DNA of 15,656 nucleotides from an uncultured Oscillospiraceae bacterium (lineage in GTDB: Bacteria > Bacillota_A > Clostridia > Oscillospirales > Oscillospiraceae). Under the pieces are notes generated by a model. It was not told the DNA's origin, did not search any database, and saw nothing but the letters and a program-made list of their open reading frames with translations. Made by a program: the position numbers and the translations under genes. Shown here piece by piece: positions 7,583 through 14,820 of this stretch (position 1 is the first letter of the stretch; every line of letters starts with the position of its first letter). Location of the stretch: the NCBI GenBank assembly GCA_944387745.1, contig CALXGD010000146.1, positions 1 to 15,656 on the forward strand, given 5' to 3'.

Positions 7583-7890
7583 GGTTTTCCTCTCCCCTTT
7601 CGCGCTCTCGCCCGATGGTGGCTCACCGAAATTCGACTGAGCACCGCAATGGCCAGCAGATTCAGCAGCCCGTACAGGATGGCCACATCCACCAGATAGG
7701 ACGCCTCCAGCAGATAGGAGAGTATGCAGATCATCAGCACCACCACAGTACACAGCAGGTTCAGCGCCGTCAGCCGGTCGGTGTATCTGGGACCCCGCGC
7801 CGCCCGAATGAGGCAGGCCAGCATCACTCCTGTGAGGATACACAGCAGGACCGTCAAAATTTTCTCCAGCTCCGGAGTACAAGCCGCCAT
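7579..7890 (-). CDS. mrpF: Mrp antiporter subunit F (MnhF/MrpF)
   Basis: 103 residues and three helices, with the MrpF signature: an RAARGPRYTDRLTALNLL segment (about 31-48), then helix 2, then VDVAILYGLLNLLAIAVLSR. Asp in the latter helix (the VDVA motif) is conserved in the family and implicated in ion transport. The ATG at 7890 follows GGGAGGGAAAGTGAT and begins one base after the mrpE stop. A longer in-frame start would lie inside mrpE and is rejected. The C-terminus is basic (HHRARARKGRGK). Confidence 0.93.
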   Translation of the reverse strand: MAACTPELEKILTVLLCILTGVMLACLIRAARGPRYTDRLTALNLLCTVVVLMICILSYLLEASYLVDVAILYGLLNLLAIAVLSRISVSHHRARARKGRGKP

Positions 7891-7891
7891 A

Positions 7892-8356
7892 TCACTTTCC
7901 CTCCCAACGGCGCAGCTTCTGAACAAAGCCGCACTGAGACAGCCCCTGGGCAAACGCCTGGTCCAGCGCATATACGCACAGGCGCCCTCTGTTTAGGGAG
8001 ACCGTGATGGTCCCAGGGGTCAGTGTGATGGAATTGGCCAGCAGCAGCTGATGCCCTGGCCGCTCCAGTCCGGGGCTGAACCAGGTCAGCTTGGGCGCTC
8101 CCCTCCGCCGGCTTGGCAAGAGGATCCGCTCCATCACCTGGAGGTTGGCCAAAAAAACCTCCCACATCAAATAGAGTATATAAAAAAACACCCTGGGGAA
8201 GCGGCCAATCCGGACTGCTCCACCCAGGGGCGGCAGTTGTAAAATTCGATAGGAGGCCCAGGACAGCAGCCCGCTGACCAACACGCCGGCCAGCACCACC
8301 TGGACGTTCCAACTCCCATTGAGGATGATCCAAACAAGAAACAGCAGAACGAACAA
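7892..8356 (-). CDS. mrpE: Mrp antiporter subunit E (MnhE/MrpE), first gene of the operon
   Basis: 154 residues. It opens with two helices (FVLLFLVWIILNGSW, then VQVVLAGVLVSGLLSWASY), a third helix around YILYLMWEVFLANLQVMERIL, and a soluble C-terminal domain containing LLANSITLTPGTITVSL, the clear signature of MrpE/MnhE/MbhA. The TTG at 8356 has AAGGAG 8 bases upstream and is the most credible start. This is the first gene after a sigma-A promoter at 8410-8438, leaving a leader of about 45 bases. The order E-F-G at the start of the operon is that of archaeal mbh and mbs clusters, unlike the ABCDEFG order of Bacillus mrp. Confidence 0.93.
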   Translation of the reverse strand: MFVLLFLVWIILNGSWNVQVVLAGVLVSGLLSWASYRILQLPPLGGAVRIGRFPRVFFYILYLMWEVFLANLQVMERILLPSRRRGAPKLTWFSPGLERPGHQLLLANSITLTPGTITVSLNRGRLCVYALDQAFAQGLSQCGFVQKLRRWEGK

Positions 8357-8364
8357 GGGTCACA

Positions 8365-8370
8365 CTCCTT
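8365..8370 (-). promoter_or_regulatory. Ribosome binding site for the TTG start of mrpE
   Basis: AAGGAG on the minus strand, 8 bases before the TTG at 8354-8356. It decides the start of mrpE, which has no ATG nearby. Confidence 0.75.
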
Positions 8371-8409
8371 TTTCCAGGTCCTTCAAGCGAAACTTTTCTT
8401 AACAAAATT

Positions 8410-8438
8410 ATTATAACAGCTACAGCTCCGCAATGCAA
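8410..8438 (-). promoter_or_regulatory. Sigma-A promoter of the antiporter operon
   Basis: On the minus strand, TTGCAT (8433-8438) and a perfect TATAAT (8410-8415) are separated by exactly 17 bases. The -35 keeps only the TTG of the consensus TTGACA, so it is half-conserved. An A/T-rich stretch lies just upstream. Transcription should begin near 8403 and leave a short leader before mrpE. No operator or riboswitch fold is evident in so short a leader. Confidence 0.75.
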
Positions 8439-8446
8439 GTTTTCCT

Positions 8447-8477
8447 GGAAAAAAAGTCACATCACTCCGTTTTTTCC
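8447..8477 (-). terminator. Candidate weak terminator hairpin after recN
   Basis: Arms GGAAAAAA (8447-8454) and TTTTTTCC (8470-8477) are perfectly complementary around 15 bases. On the minus strand the second arm ends in a T-run, about 30 bases past the recN stop. The stem has only two G-C pairs, so as an intrinsic terminator it is weak. Read-through from recN into the antiporter operon is possible. Confidence 0.4.
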
Positions 8478-8508
8478 CATTTCTCCGCAGGCTGCTCCGC
8501 CTCCCGGC

Positions 8509-10197
8509 CTATCCCCGGTCTCCACGGCGCAGCTCCGCCTGGCACAGCAGCTCCTCCGCGCTCTCCAGCAGGGCCGGGGTGATCTCAGCCCCCCCGATGA
8601 GGCGGGCCAGCTCGTCCCGCCGCCCGGCGCGGTCCAGCCGCTCCAGCCGGGTATAGGTGCGGCCCTCCCTCTCCCCCTTCTGAACGGAGAAGTGGTTGTC
8701 CGCCATGGCCGCGATCTGGGGCAGGTGGGTGACGCACAGGACCTGCTTGTGCCGGGCCACCTGGGCCATCTTCTCCGCCACCTTCTGGGCCGCCCGCCCG
8801 GAGACGCCCGTGTCCACCTCGTCAAAGACCAGGGTTCCGATGTCGTCCCCCTCTGCCAACACGTTTTTCAGGGCCAGCATGATCCGGGCCAGCTCGCCCC
8901 CGGAGGCCACCTTCTGGATGGGCTTCAGAGCCTCCCCCAGGTTAGCGGACATGAGGAACTGCACCTCATCCAGGCCGGTCTCATCCATCCCCGCCCCAGG
9001 TTTTGCGGAAAACTCTGTCTCAAAGCGGACCTTGGGCATATCCAGCTGCCGCAGCTCCTCCTGCACCCGCTGCTGCAGGGCCAGGGCCGCCTCTTTTCTC
9101 TGCTGAGTCAGGGCTTCTCCCCGGCGCAGAGCCTCCTTACGGGCCTTTTTCAGCTCCTTCTCCAGCCGCTGCAGGGTGTCGTCCGCATACTGGATTTGGT
9201 CCAGCTCCCGGCGGCACTGATCCAAAAAGCCCAGCATATCCTCCACTGTGGGGCCGTACTTCTTCCGCAGGCGATAGAGCAGATCCAGCCTCTCCTCCAC
9301 CTGGTCCAGCTCCCCGGGGGAGAAGTCAAAGGAGCGGCTCAAGTCCCGCAGCAGGTCCGCAGCGTCGTCGGCGGCGCACCGCAGAGCGGTGAGCTTTTCC
9401 GAGAGCTCCCCCAGCTCCTGGCTGATGGAGGCCACCCGCTGGATCTCCCCCTCCGCGTCGGCAATGAGGCCACAGGCCCCCTCCCGGTCCTCGTCCCCGG
9501 CCAGTGCAAAATCGGCGCTCTGCACCGCCTCCATGAGCTTGCCAGCGCTGCGCAGCAGCTTCCGCCTGGACTCCAGCTCCTCGTCCTCTCCAGGTCTCAG
9601 ACCGGCCCGCTCCAGCTCTCCGATCTGATAGTTCAGGGTGTCCACTCTCCGGGAGCGCTCCGCCTCATCCATCTGAAGGCTGTCTATCTGTCCGCGGATC
9701 TCCTTCCACTGGCCATAGGCCCTTTGGTATTCCTCCAGCAGGGGCTGACAGCGGCCAAATTTGTCCAGATAGCCCAGATGGCTGGCGGGCTCCAGAAGCT
9801 GCTGGCCGTCGTGCTGTCCGTGGATATTTAGCAGCTGCCGGCCCAGCTCCCGCAGCTGGGCCACAGTAACCAGACGCCCGTCCACCCGGCACACGTTCCG
9901 CCCGTCCCCCTGGAGCTCCCGCTGGAGGAGCAGCTCCTCCTCCCCGGTTGGAAAGCCGTTCTCCGACAGCCAGGGCAGAGAGGGCACCTGGGTAAATACC
10001 GCCGTCACCAGGGCAGACTTGGCCCCGGTACGAATGAGCTCCCGGCTGGTGCGCTCCCCCAGCACCGCCCCGATGGAGTCGATGACAATGGACTTGCCCG
10101 CCCCCGTCTCGCCGGTGAGCACGTTGAAGCCGGGCTCAAACCGGATATCCGCCGACTGGATCAGGGCAATATTTTCAATGTGAAGCAGGGAAAGCAT
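8509..10197 (-). CDS. recN: DNA repair protein RecN
   Basis: 562 residues, the normal length for RecN, an SMC-like ATPase that acts early at DNA double-strand breaks. The N-terminal ATP-binding half has Walker A GETGAGKS at 29-36. A long Glu/Arg/Leu-rich coiled coil occupies about 155-370. The C-terminal half has the signature VASGGELARIMLAL near 428-441, Walker B LVFDEVDTGVSG near 456-467, and the switch histidine in CVTHLPQIA. The ATG at 10197 follows AGAGGAGGAGGCAGCT, a strong site, 22 bases after the argR stop. In Bacillota recN commonly follows argR/ahrC, as here, and it is the last gene of this operon. I see no damage in the reading frame. Confidence 0.97.
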   Translation of the reverse strand: MLSLLHIENIALIQSADIRFEPGFNVLTGETGAGKSIVIDSIGAVLGERTSRELIRTGAKSALVTAVFTQVPSLPWLSENGFPTGEEELLLQRELQGDGRNVCRVDGRLVTVAQLRELGRQLLNIHGQHDGQQLLEPASHLGYLDKFGRCQPLLEEYQRAYGQWKEIRGQIDSLQMDEAERSRRVDTLNYQIGELERAGLRPGEDEELESRRKLLRSAGKLMEAVQSADFALAGDEDREGACGLIADAEGEIQRVASISQELGELSEKLTALRCAADDAADLLRDLSRSFDFSPGELDQVEERLDLLYRLRKKYGPTVEDMLGFLDQCRRELDQIQYADDTLQRLEKELKKARKEALRRGEALTQQRKEAALALQQRVQEELRQLDMPKVRFETEFSAKPGAGMDETGLDEVQFLMSANLGEALKPIQKVASGGELARIMLALKNVLAEGDDIGTLVFDEVDTGVSGRAAQKVAEKMAQVARHKQVLCVTHLPQIAAMADNHFSVQKGEREGRTYTRLERLDRAGRRDELARLIGGAEITPALLESAEELLCQAELRRGDRG

Positions 10198-10219
10198 AGC
10201 TGCCTCCTCCTCTCTGGGC

Positions 10220-10669
10220 TCACTTCAGAAGCTTGTGGACCTCCTGGATAAACTGCTCCGCCGCCTCGTTGTCCCTCATAATCAGGATTCCGGTGTCGTC
10301 ACCCGCCAGGCTGCCCACCATACCTGGGATCTTCATGGCGTCCAGGGCGGAGCAGGCCGCTGACGCCAAGCCGGGCATGGTGCGCACCACCACAATGTTC
10401 TGGGCCAAGTCCACTGAGGTGACCCCCTCTTTGAAGATGTTCCGCAGCCGGGCGTCCGAGTCCACCATTCCCTTCCGCTCTGACACCGTATAGCGGTAAC
10501 CGCCGCCGGCAAGCTCCTTCACCAGACGCAGCTCCTTGATGTCCCGGGAAATGGTGGCTTGGGTGGCGGAGTATCCCCTGGATTTCAGCTCATCCAACAG
10601 CTGCTCCTGGGTCTCCACATCTACATTTTGGATGATGTCCAAGATCTCCGACTGGCGCGCACGCTTCAT
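10220..10669 (-). CDS. argR: Arginine repressor ArgR/AhrC
   Basis: 149 residues, the standard size. The N-terminal winged helix-turn-helix spans about 1-65, with recognition helix SATQATISRDIKELRL at 34-49. The C-terminal oligomerisation and arginine-binding domain spans about 80-149, with the conserved GDDT at 123-126. It represses or activates arginine genes when bound to arginine. The ATG at 10669 overlaps the nadK stop codon (ATGA). The open frame reaches upstream to 11050, but that part is a shadow of nadK and is rejected. I saw no ARG box in the two intergenic regions of the window. A link to recN by position only is typical of Firmicutes. Confidence 0.96.
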   Translation of the reverse strand: MKRARQSEILDIIQNVDVETQEQLLDELKSRGYSATQATISRDIKELRLVKELAGGGYRYTVSERKGMVDSDARLRNIFKEGVTSVDLAQNIVVVRTMPGLASAACSALDAMKIPGMVGSLAGDDTGILIMRDNEAAEQFIQEVHKLLK

Positions 10670-11538
10670 GGGGCATATCCTCCTAATTTCTGATTGATGA
10701 TCTGATAAAAGCTCCGGCCGGCCAGCTGCACCAGCCTGGTCTTGTGCTCCGAGCGGGTGATCTCCACCCGCTCGCCGCCGGTCAGGCGGATGGTTTTTCC
10801 CCCGTCCACCGACAGATACAGATGCTTCCGGTTGCCTCTGGGCAGCTGCACCGTCACCCTTCTGGTGGGCTCTAGCACCAGAGCACGGGAGGACAGCTGA
10901 TGAGCACACACCGGGGTGACCACCAGGCACTGGGAGGACGGCTCCACAATGGGCCCCCCTGCAGACATGGAGTAGGCGGTGGAGCCAGTTGGAGTTGCCA
11001 CGATCACCCCGTCCCCCATAACCCGCTCCACAAAGGTCTGGTCCGCCCACACCTCTACCTCGGTCACCCGGGCCATGGAGCCCTTAGAAAAGACCGCATC
11101 GTTGAGGGCCAGGTCCTGGAGGATCACCCGGTCTCCCCGGAGCACCTGTACATCCAGCATCATCCGCTCTTCGGTGACAAAGTGTCCCTGGGCCAGAGGC
11201 ACCAGCAGGGACAGCTCCGTGCGCTCCAGCTCCGCCATAAAGCCCACACTCCCGGTGTTGACCCCCAGAATGGGCACCCCGTGGAGGGTGGCGTCCCGGG
11301 CTGCGTGGAGGATGGTCCCGTCCCCTCCAAAGCACACCAGCAGGTCCGCCTGCGGCAGCTCCTCCTCCAGCCGGCGGAAGGTCAGGCCCCTGGGCAGCTC
11401 CACCCGGTCCCCTTTTTTGGGCAGAAAGGGCAGGCAGAGCACCGTCTCCGCCCCGGCCTTTCTTAGAATTTTATCCGCTTCCAGCGCAGTGCGCAACCCC
11501 CGGTCCCGGTAGGGATTGGAGCTCAATATGATTCTCAT
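10666..11538 (-). CDS. nadK: NAD kinase
   Basis: 290 residues, matching ATP-dependent NAD kinase, which phosphorylates NAD to NADP in the cytoplasm. Motifs: GGDGT at 71-75 (phosphate-binding loop), GVNTGSVGF at 92-100, LND at 145-147 (the NE/D motif), and ATPTGSTAYSMSAGGP at about 181-196. The ATG at 11538 overlaps the tlyA stop (ATGA) and the stop overlaps argR's ATG, so the three genes are probably translationally coupled. NadK between tlyA and argR is a common Clostridia arrangement. Bacillus has a similar operon without it. NADPH supply suits the reductive steps of the MEP pathway, though that functional link is inference. Confidence 0.96.
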   Translation of the reverse strand: MRIILSSNPYRDRGLRTALEADKILRKAGAETVLCLPFLPKKGDRVELPRGLTFRRLEEELPQADLLVCFGGDGTILHAARDATLHGVPILGVNTGSVGFMAELERTELSLLVPLAQGHFVTEERMMLDVQVLRGDRVILQDLALNDAVFSKGSMARVTEVEVWADQTFVERVMGDGVIVATPTGSTAYSMSAGGPIVEPSSQCLVVTPVCAHQLSSRALVLEPTRRVTVQLPRGNRKHLYLSVDGGKTIRLTGGERVEITRSEHKTRLVQLAGRSFYQIINQKLGGYAP

Positions 11539-12347
11539 ACTTCCGCCACCTTATCCAGCTGATGGGAGGCCTCTACCAGCGCCCGCAGGTCTCCGCTGTA
11601 CCCTGCCCCAGGCAGGGCGGACAGATACCCCAGATATTCGATATTCCCCTCCGGTCCCTTGATGGGGGAAAAGGTAAAATCCTTTACAGAAAATCCCCCC
11701 CGGGCTGCATGTTCCAAAAAGTGCTCCAGCACCTCCAGATGAACGGCAGGGTCTCGGACCACGCCCTTTTTCCCCACCTTATCCCGTCCTGCCTCAAATT
11801 GGGGCTTTACCAGGCACACTCCCTCCCCTGTCTCCTTCAGCAGGGGGCGCAGCGCCGGAAGAATCAGATTCAGGGAGATAAAAGACACATCCACAGAGAA
11901 GAAGTCCAGGGGCTCCGGGATCTGCTCCCTGGTGAGGTAGCGGGCGTTGGTGCGCTCCATGCACACCACCTTGGGGTGGATCCGCAAGCGGTAGTCCAGC
12001 TGATTATACCCTACGTCCACCGCATACACCTTGTCCGCCCCATTCTGGAGCATACAGTCGGTACAGCCCCCGGTGGATGCACCGATATCGGCGCACACCG
12101 CCCCCTCCAGGCGGATCGGCCACAGCTCCATGGCCTTCTCCAGCTTCAAGCCCCCACGGCTCACATAGGGGAGGGCCTTGCCCCGCACCTCAATTTTCTG
12201 TTCCTCCGACACCGGAGCGCCGGCCTTATCCACCTTCCGGTCCTCCACGTAGACCTGTCCCGCCATAATGACCGCCTGGGCCTTCTGCCGGCTCTCCGCC
12301 AGACCGCGCTCCACCAGGACAACATCCAGCCGCTTCTTACTGCTCAC
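11535..12347 (-). CDS. tlyA: TlyA-family rRNA 2'-O-methyltransferase
   Basis: About 270 residues from the GTG at 12347. I prefer it because GGAGG sits about 9 bases upstream and the protein then begins MSSKKRLDVVLVERG, as in the family. A farther ATG at 12389 would add 14 residues that overlap dxs. Residues 5-65 form an S4 RNA-binding domain. The FtsJ-like methyltransferase domain follows, with the SAM motif ADIGASTGG at 86-94, and VDVSFISL and LVKPQFEAGRDKVGKKGVV further on. Characterised members methylate cytidine 2'-O in 16S/23S rRNA. The start overlaps the dxs stop by 11 bases. Some Bacillota members are labelled YqxC or hemolysin, which is an old name. Confidence 0.93.
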   Translation of the reverse strand: MSSKKRLDVVLVERGLAESRQKAQAVIMAGQVYVEDRKVDKAGAPVSEEQKIEVRGKALPYVSRGGLKLEKAMELWPIRLEGAVCADIGASTGGCTDCMLQNGADKVYAVDVGYNQLDYRLRIHPKVVCMERTNARYLTREQIPEPLDFFSVDVSFISLNLILPALRPLLKETGEGVCLVKPQFEAGRDKVGKKGVVRDPAVHLEVLEHFLEHAARGGFSVKDFTFSPIKGPEGNIEYLGYLSALPGAGYSGDLRALVEASHQLDKVAEV

Positions 12348-14196
12348 GGCCCAGCACCTCCATTGCCCGGCGGAACAGGCTGTCCCCATCCAGGCCTAAA
12401 CTTTTCTGCAGCAGATCCGCCGCCCCGTGGGGTACATAGCTCCGTCCGCAGTTGACCAGGGCAGTCTCTGCGCATACGCCGGCCTTCTCCAGGGAGGCCA
12501 GGGCCCGTACTCCTACACAGCCCTGCTCCACGCACTCCTCCGCCAAAAGCAGGCGGCCGGTTTTCCGCACTGAGTTCACAATAAGTTCTGTATCAAGGGG
12601 TGTAATGATATTCCACTTGACAACCTCTGCCTCCAGCCCGCGGGCCTCCAGCAGGTCCGCGGCCCGGAGGAGCTGGTTGATCTCCATTCCATAGCCTGCC
12701 AGCGTGATATCTCTTCCCCGCCGCAGCACCACCGCCGGCGCCCTCCCGGAGTCCTCCACATAGTCCCCCTGCCCCCCTCTGGGGTAGCGCACCGCCGCGG
12801 GGCCCTCGGTTCGGCACACCGCCTCCTCCAGCATCCGGTCCAGCTCCGCAAAATTGGAGGGGGCATATACGGTAATTCCCGGGATGCTGTTCAGGTATGC
12901 CACGTCAAATACTCCATGGTGGGTCTCTCCGTCCTCTCCCACCAGGCCGGCCCGGTCCACCGCCAGCACCACGTGGAGCCGGTCCAGGGCCACGTCGTGG
13001 AGCAACATGTCATAGCTGCGCTGTAAAAAGGTGGAGTACACCGCGAACACCGGGACCGCCCCCTGCTTGGCCATACCGGCCGCCATGGAGACGGCGCACC
13101 CCTCCGCGATTCCCACATCAAAGAAGCGGCTGGGATAGGTCTGGGCGAAGCCCTCCAGCCCCGTTCCCCCCTCCATAGCCGCGGTGAGGGCGCAGAGCCT
13201 GCTGTCTGCCCGTGCCAGACGAAGCATAGTCCGCCCGAACACGCCGGAGAAGGTCTCTCCACCGGGCTTCCTGGCCTCTCCCGTCTCCGGGTCAAAGGGG
13301 GCCACCCCGTGAAAGGCATCGGGATTTTCCTCCGCAGGTGTAAAGCCTTTTCCTTTTACAGTTCGTACATGGAGTAGAACCGGCTCCTGCAGGCGGACGG
13401 CATACCGCAAAATTTGGGTCAGATAGGGCAAATCATGGCCGTCCACCGGCCCCAGATAGGTAAAGCCCATATTTTCAAACATGCTGCAGGGCAGCAGACT
13501 CTGCTTGAGGGCCTTTTTAATGCTGTGAGTCACCCGGTAGAGCTTCCGCCCCAGCCAAAAGGAACCCATCACCCGCCGGTAGCCCTGCTTAAAGCTCAGG
13601 TAGTGGGGCTTGAGCCTCTGGCTGGCCAGATGCTGGGCCACCGCCCCCACATTCTGGGCAATCGACATGCCGTTGTCATTTAAAATCACCAGCAGCTGCC
13701 GCCCGCACTGCCCCCCATTGGACAGGCCCTCATAGGCCAGACCGCCGGTGAGCGCCCCGTCGCCGATCAGGGCGGCCACTTTATAGTCCTCCCCCAAGAT
13801 GTCTCTGGCCTGGGCCATACCCAAAGCCACTGCTACGGAGTTGGAGGCATGGCCCGCGATAAAGGCGTCATGGATGCTCTCTCCTGGCTTTGGAAAGCCG
13901 GCGATGCCCCCATATTGCCGCAGAGTGGGCATCTGCTCCGCCCTGCCTGTGAGCATTTTGTGGATATAGCACTGGTGCCCTACATCAAAAACCAGCCGGT
14001 CCCGGCTGGTGTCCAACACCCGATGGATGGCCACGGTCAGCTCCACCGCCCCCAGGTTGGAGGCCAGGTGGCCCCCTGTCTGGGAGACATCACGAATCAG
14101 CTCCGTCCGGAGCTTTTTGCACAGCTCAATGGCCTCCTGGTCGCTGAGCGCGGCCAGAAGCGGTCCCCCTCTATTTTTTTCCTTCGCTTCCTGCAA
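12337..14196 (-). CDS. dxs: 1-deoxy-D-xylulose-5-phosphate synthase
   Basis: A thiamine diphosphate enzyme that condenses pyruvate and glyceraldehyde 3-phosphate to DXP, the first step of the MEP isoprenoid pathway. From the TTG at 14196 it is 619 residues, close to the usual 620. Motifs: TGGHLASNLG at 40-49, FDVGHQCYIHK, FIAGHASNSVAVALGMA, GDGALTGG at 145-152, NDNGMSIAQNVGA at 173-185, and in the transketolase pyrimidine domain MAAGMAKQGAVPVFAVYSTFLQR. I chose TTG for its GGGGGA site 6 bases upstream. A GTG at 14238 would add 14 residues but has a poor site. The first 15 residues (QEAKEKNRGG) do not resemble the usual LL..I..P.DLK start, so the N-terminus is the least certain part. Confidence 0.96.
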   Translation of the reverse strand: MQEAKEKNRGGPLLAALSDQEAIELCKKLRTELIRDVSQTGGHLASNLGAVELTVAIHRVLDTSRDRLVFDVGHQCYIHKMLTGRAEQMPTLRQYGGIAGFPKPGESIHDAFIAGHASNSVAVALGMAQARDILGEDYKVAALIGDGALTGGLAYEGLSNGGQCGRQLLVILNDNGMSIAQNVGAVAQHLASQRLKPHYLSFKQGYRRVMGSFWLGRKLYRVTHSIKKALKQSLLPCSMFENMGFTYLGPVDGHDLPYLTQILRYAVRLQEPVLLHVRTVKGKGFTPAEENPDAFHGVAPFDPETGEARKPGGETFSGVFGRTMLRLARADSRLCALTAAMEGGTGLEGFAQTYPSRFFDVGIAEGCAVSMAAGMAKQGAVPVFAVYSTFLQRSYDMLLHDVALDRLHVVLAVDRAGLVGEDGETHHGVFDVAYLNSIPGITVYAPSNFAELDRMLEEAVCRTEGPAAVRYPRGGQGDYVEDSGRAPAVVLRRGRDITLAGYGMEINQLLRAADLLEARGLEAEVVKWNIITPLDTELIVNSVRKTGRLLLAEECVEQGCVGVRALASLEKAGVCAETALVNCGRSYVPHGAADLLQKSLGLDGDSLFRRAMEVLGREQ

Positions 14197-14202
14197 CGAG
14201 CA

Positions 14203-14208
14203 TCCCCC
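14203..14208 (-). promoter_or_regulatory. Ribosome binding site supporting a TTG start of dxs
   Basis: GGGGGA on the minus strand, 6 bases before the TTG at 14194-14196. It favours this start over the GTG at 14238, but it is not a perfect GGAGG, so the choice stays tentative. Confidence 0.4.
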
Positions 14209-14241
14209 GCAATTTGATCCTCTTTCCCAGCTGCCCACACC

Positions 14242-14697
14242 TTAGAGCAGGACCGGGCCAGCCAATCCAATGGCCATACCCAGAATGGCGCCCATAATCA
14301 CCTGGGGCAGGGTGTGCCCCAAATGCTCGTTGAGCTTCTTGTCCCGAAACTCCTCTGGCAGCTCCTCCCCGTGCTCCCGGAGATAATTGAGCAGCTTCGC
14401 CTGCTCCCCCGCCGCCCGGCGGACATTGCAGGCGTCGTACATGACCACCAGCGCCACCGCCGCTGACAGGGAAAACAGTGGATCCCGCCAGCCGCAGATC
14501 TGTCCGATGGAGGCGGACGCCGCGCAGATAAAGGCGGAGTGGGAGGAGGGCATATTCCCGCTGCCCAGCATACGCCTCCAGTCCAGATTGCGGTTGACCA
14601 CCAAATTGATCAGAGTTTTCAGCAGCTGAGCCACAAACCAGGCAAAAATTGCCAGGTCCAGAGTCAGATTGCCGGTCAAAAAGCCTGCATGATCCAT
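14242..14697 (-). CDS. Divergent PAP2-family membrane protein (YuiD/DUF212)
   Basis: 151 residues with three to four hydrophobic helices, matching the DUF212 / divergent PAP2 family (Bacillus YuiD). The signature GSGNMPSSHSAFICA (about 46-60) is the phosphatase-like motif, and a second segment YDACNVRRAAGEQA (about 88-101) carries the conserved Arg/Gly; a third histidine lies in NEHLGHTLPQV. The family resembles acid phosphatases, and some members are linked to polyprenyl or lipid phosphate chemistry. No activity can be stated here. The place between ispA and dxs suggests a role with isoprenoid diphosphates, as inference only. The ATG at 14697 follows AAGGAGAGCAAAT, and it ends 3 bases before the farthest possible dxs start. 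Confidence 0.92.
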   Translation of the reverse strand: MDHAGFLTGNLTLDLAIFAWFVAQLLKTLINLVVNRNLDWRRMLGSGNMPSSHSAFICAASASIGQICGWRDPLFSLSAAVALVVMYDACNVRRAAGEQAKLLNYLREHGEELPEEFRDKKLNEHLGHTLPQVIMGAILGMAIGLAGPVLL

Positions 14698-14820
14698 ATT
14701 TGCTCTCCTTCTTCTCCAGTCACGCCTTCTCGGTTCTGTCCGATTCTTCTGCAGGTTCCCAGAACCTCAGCTTTTCCCGGGCGTCCCTGCCCAGTCAGGA
14801 CCGCCTGGAGGAATCCAGGT
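14698..14820 (-). other. 123-base gap with three consecutive inverted repeats
   Basis: The gap after ispA holds no gene. Three perfect inverted repeats follow one another: CCTGGA/TCCAGG (14804-14819, 4-base loop, one base from the ispA stop), GGGC/GCCC (14779-14792, 6-base loop) and AGGTTC/GAACCT (14753-14767, 3-base loop). None is followed by a T-tract, so intrinsic termination is unlikely. They may protect or process the mRNA between ispA and the rest of the operon. Confidence 0.5.

Noticed and set aside
10670..11050. N-terminal extension of the argR frame
   Set aside because: It is entirely inside nadK in another frame, has no ArgR-like content, and the ATGA overlap gives a natural argR start.
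14753..14767. Possible LexA/DinR box (AGGTTC...GAACCT)
   Set aside because: Bacillota LexA boxes have GAAC on the left and GTTC on the right with a 4-base centre; here the arms are reversed with a 3-base centre.
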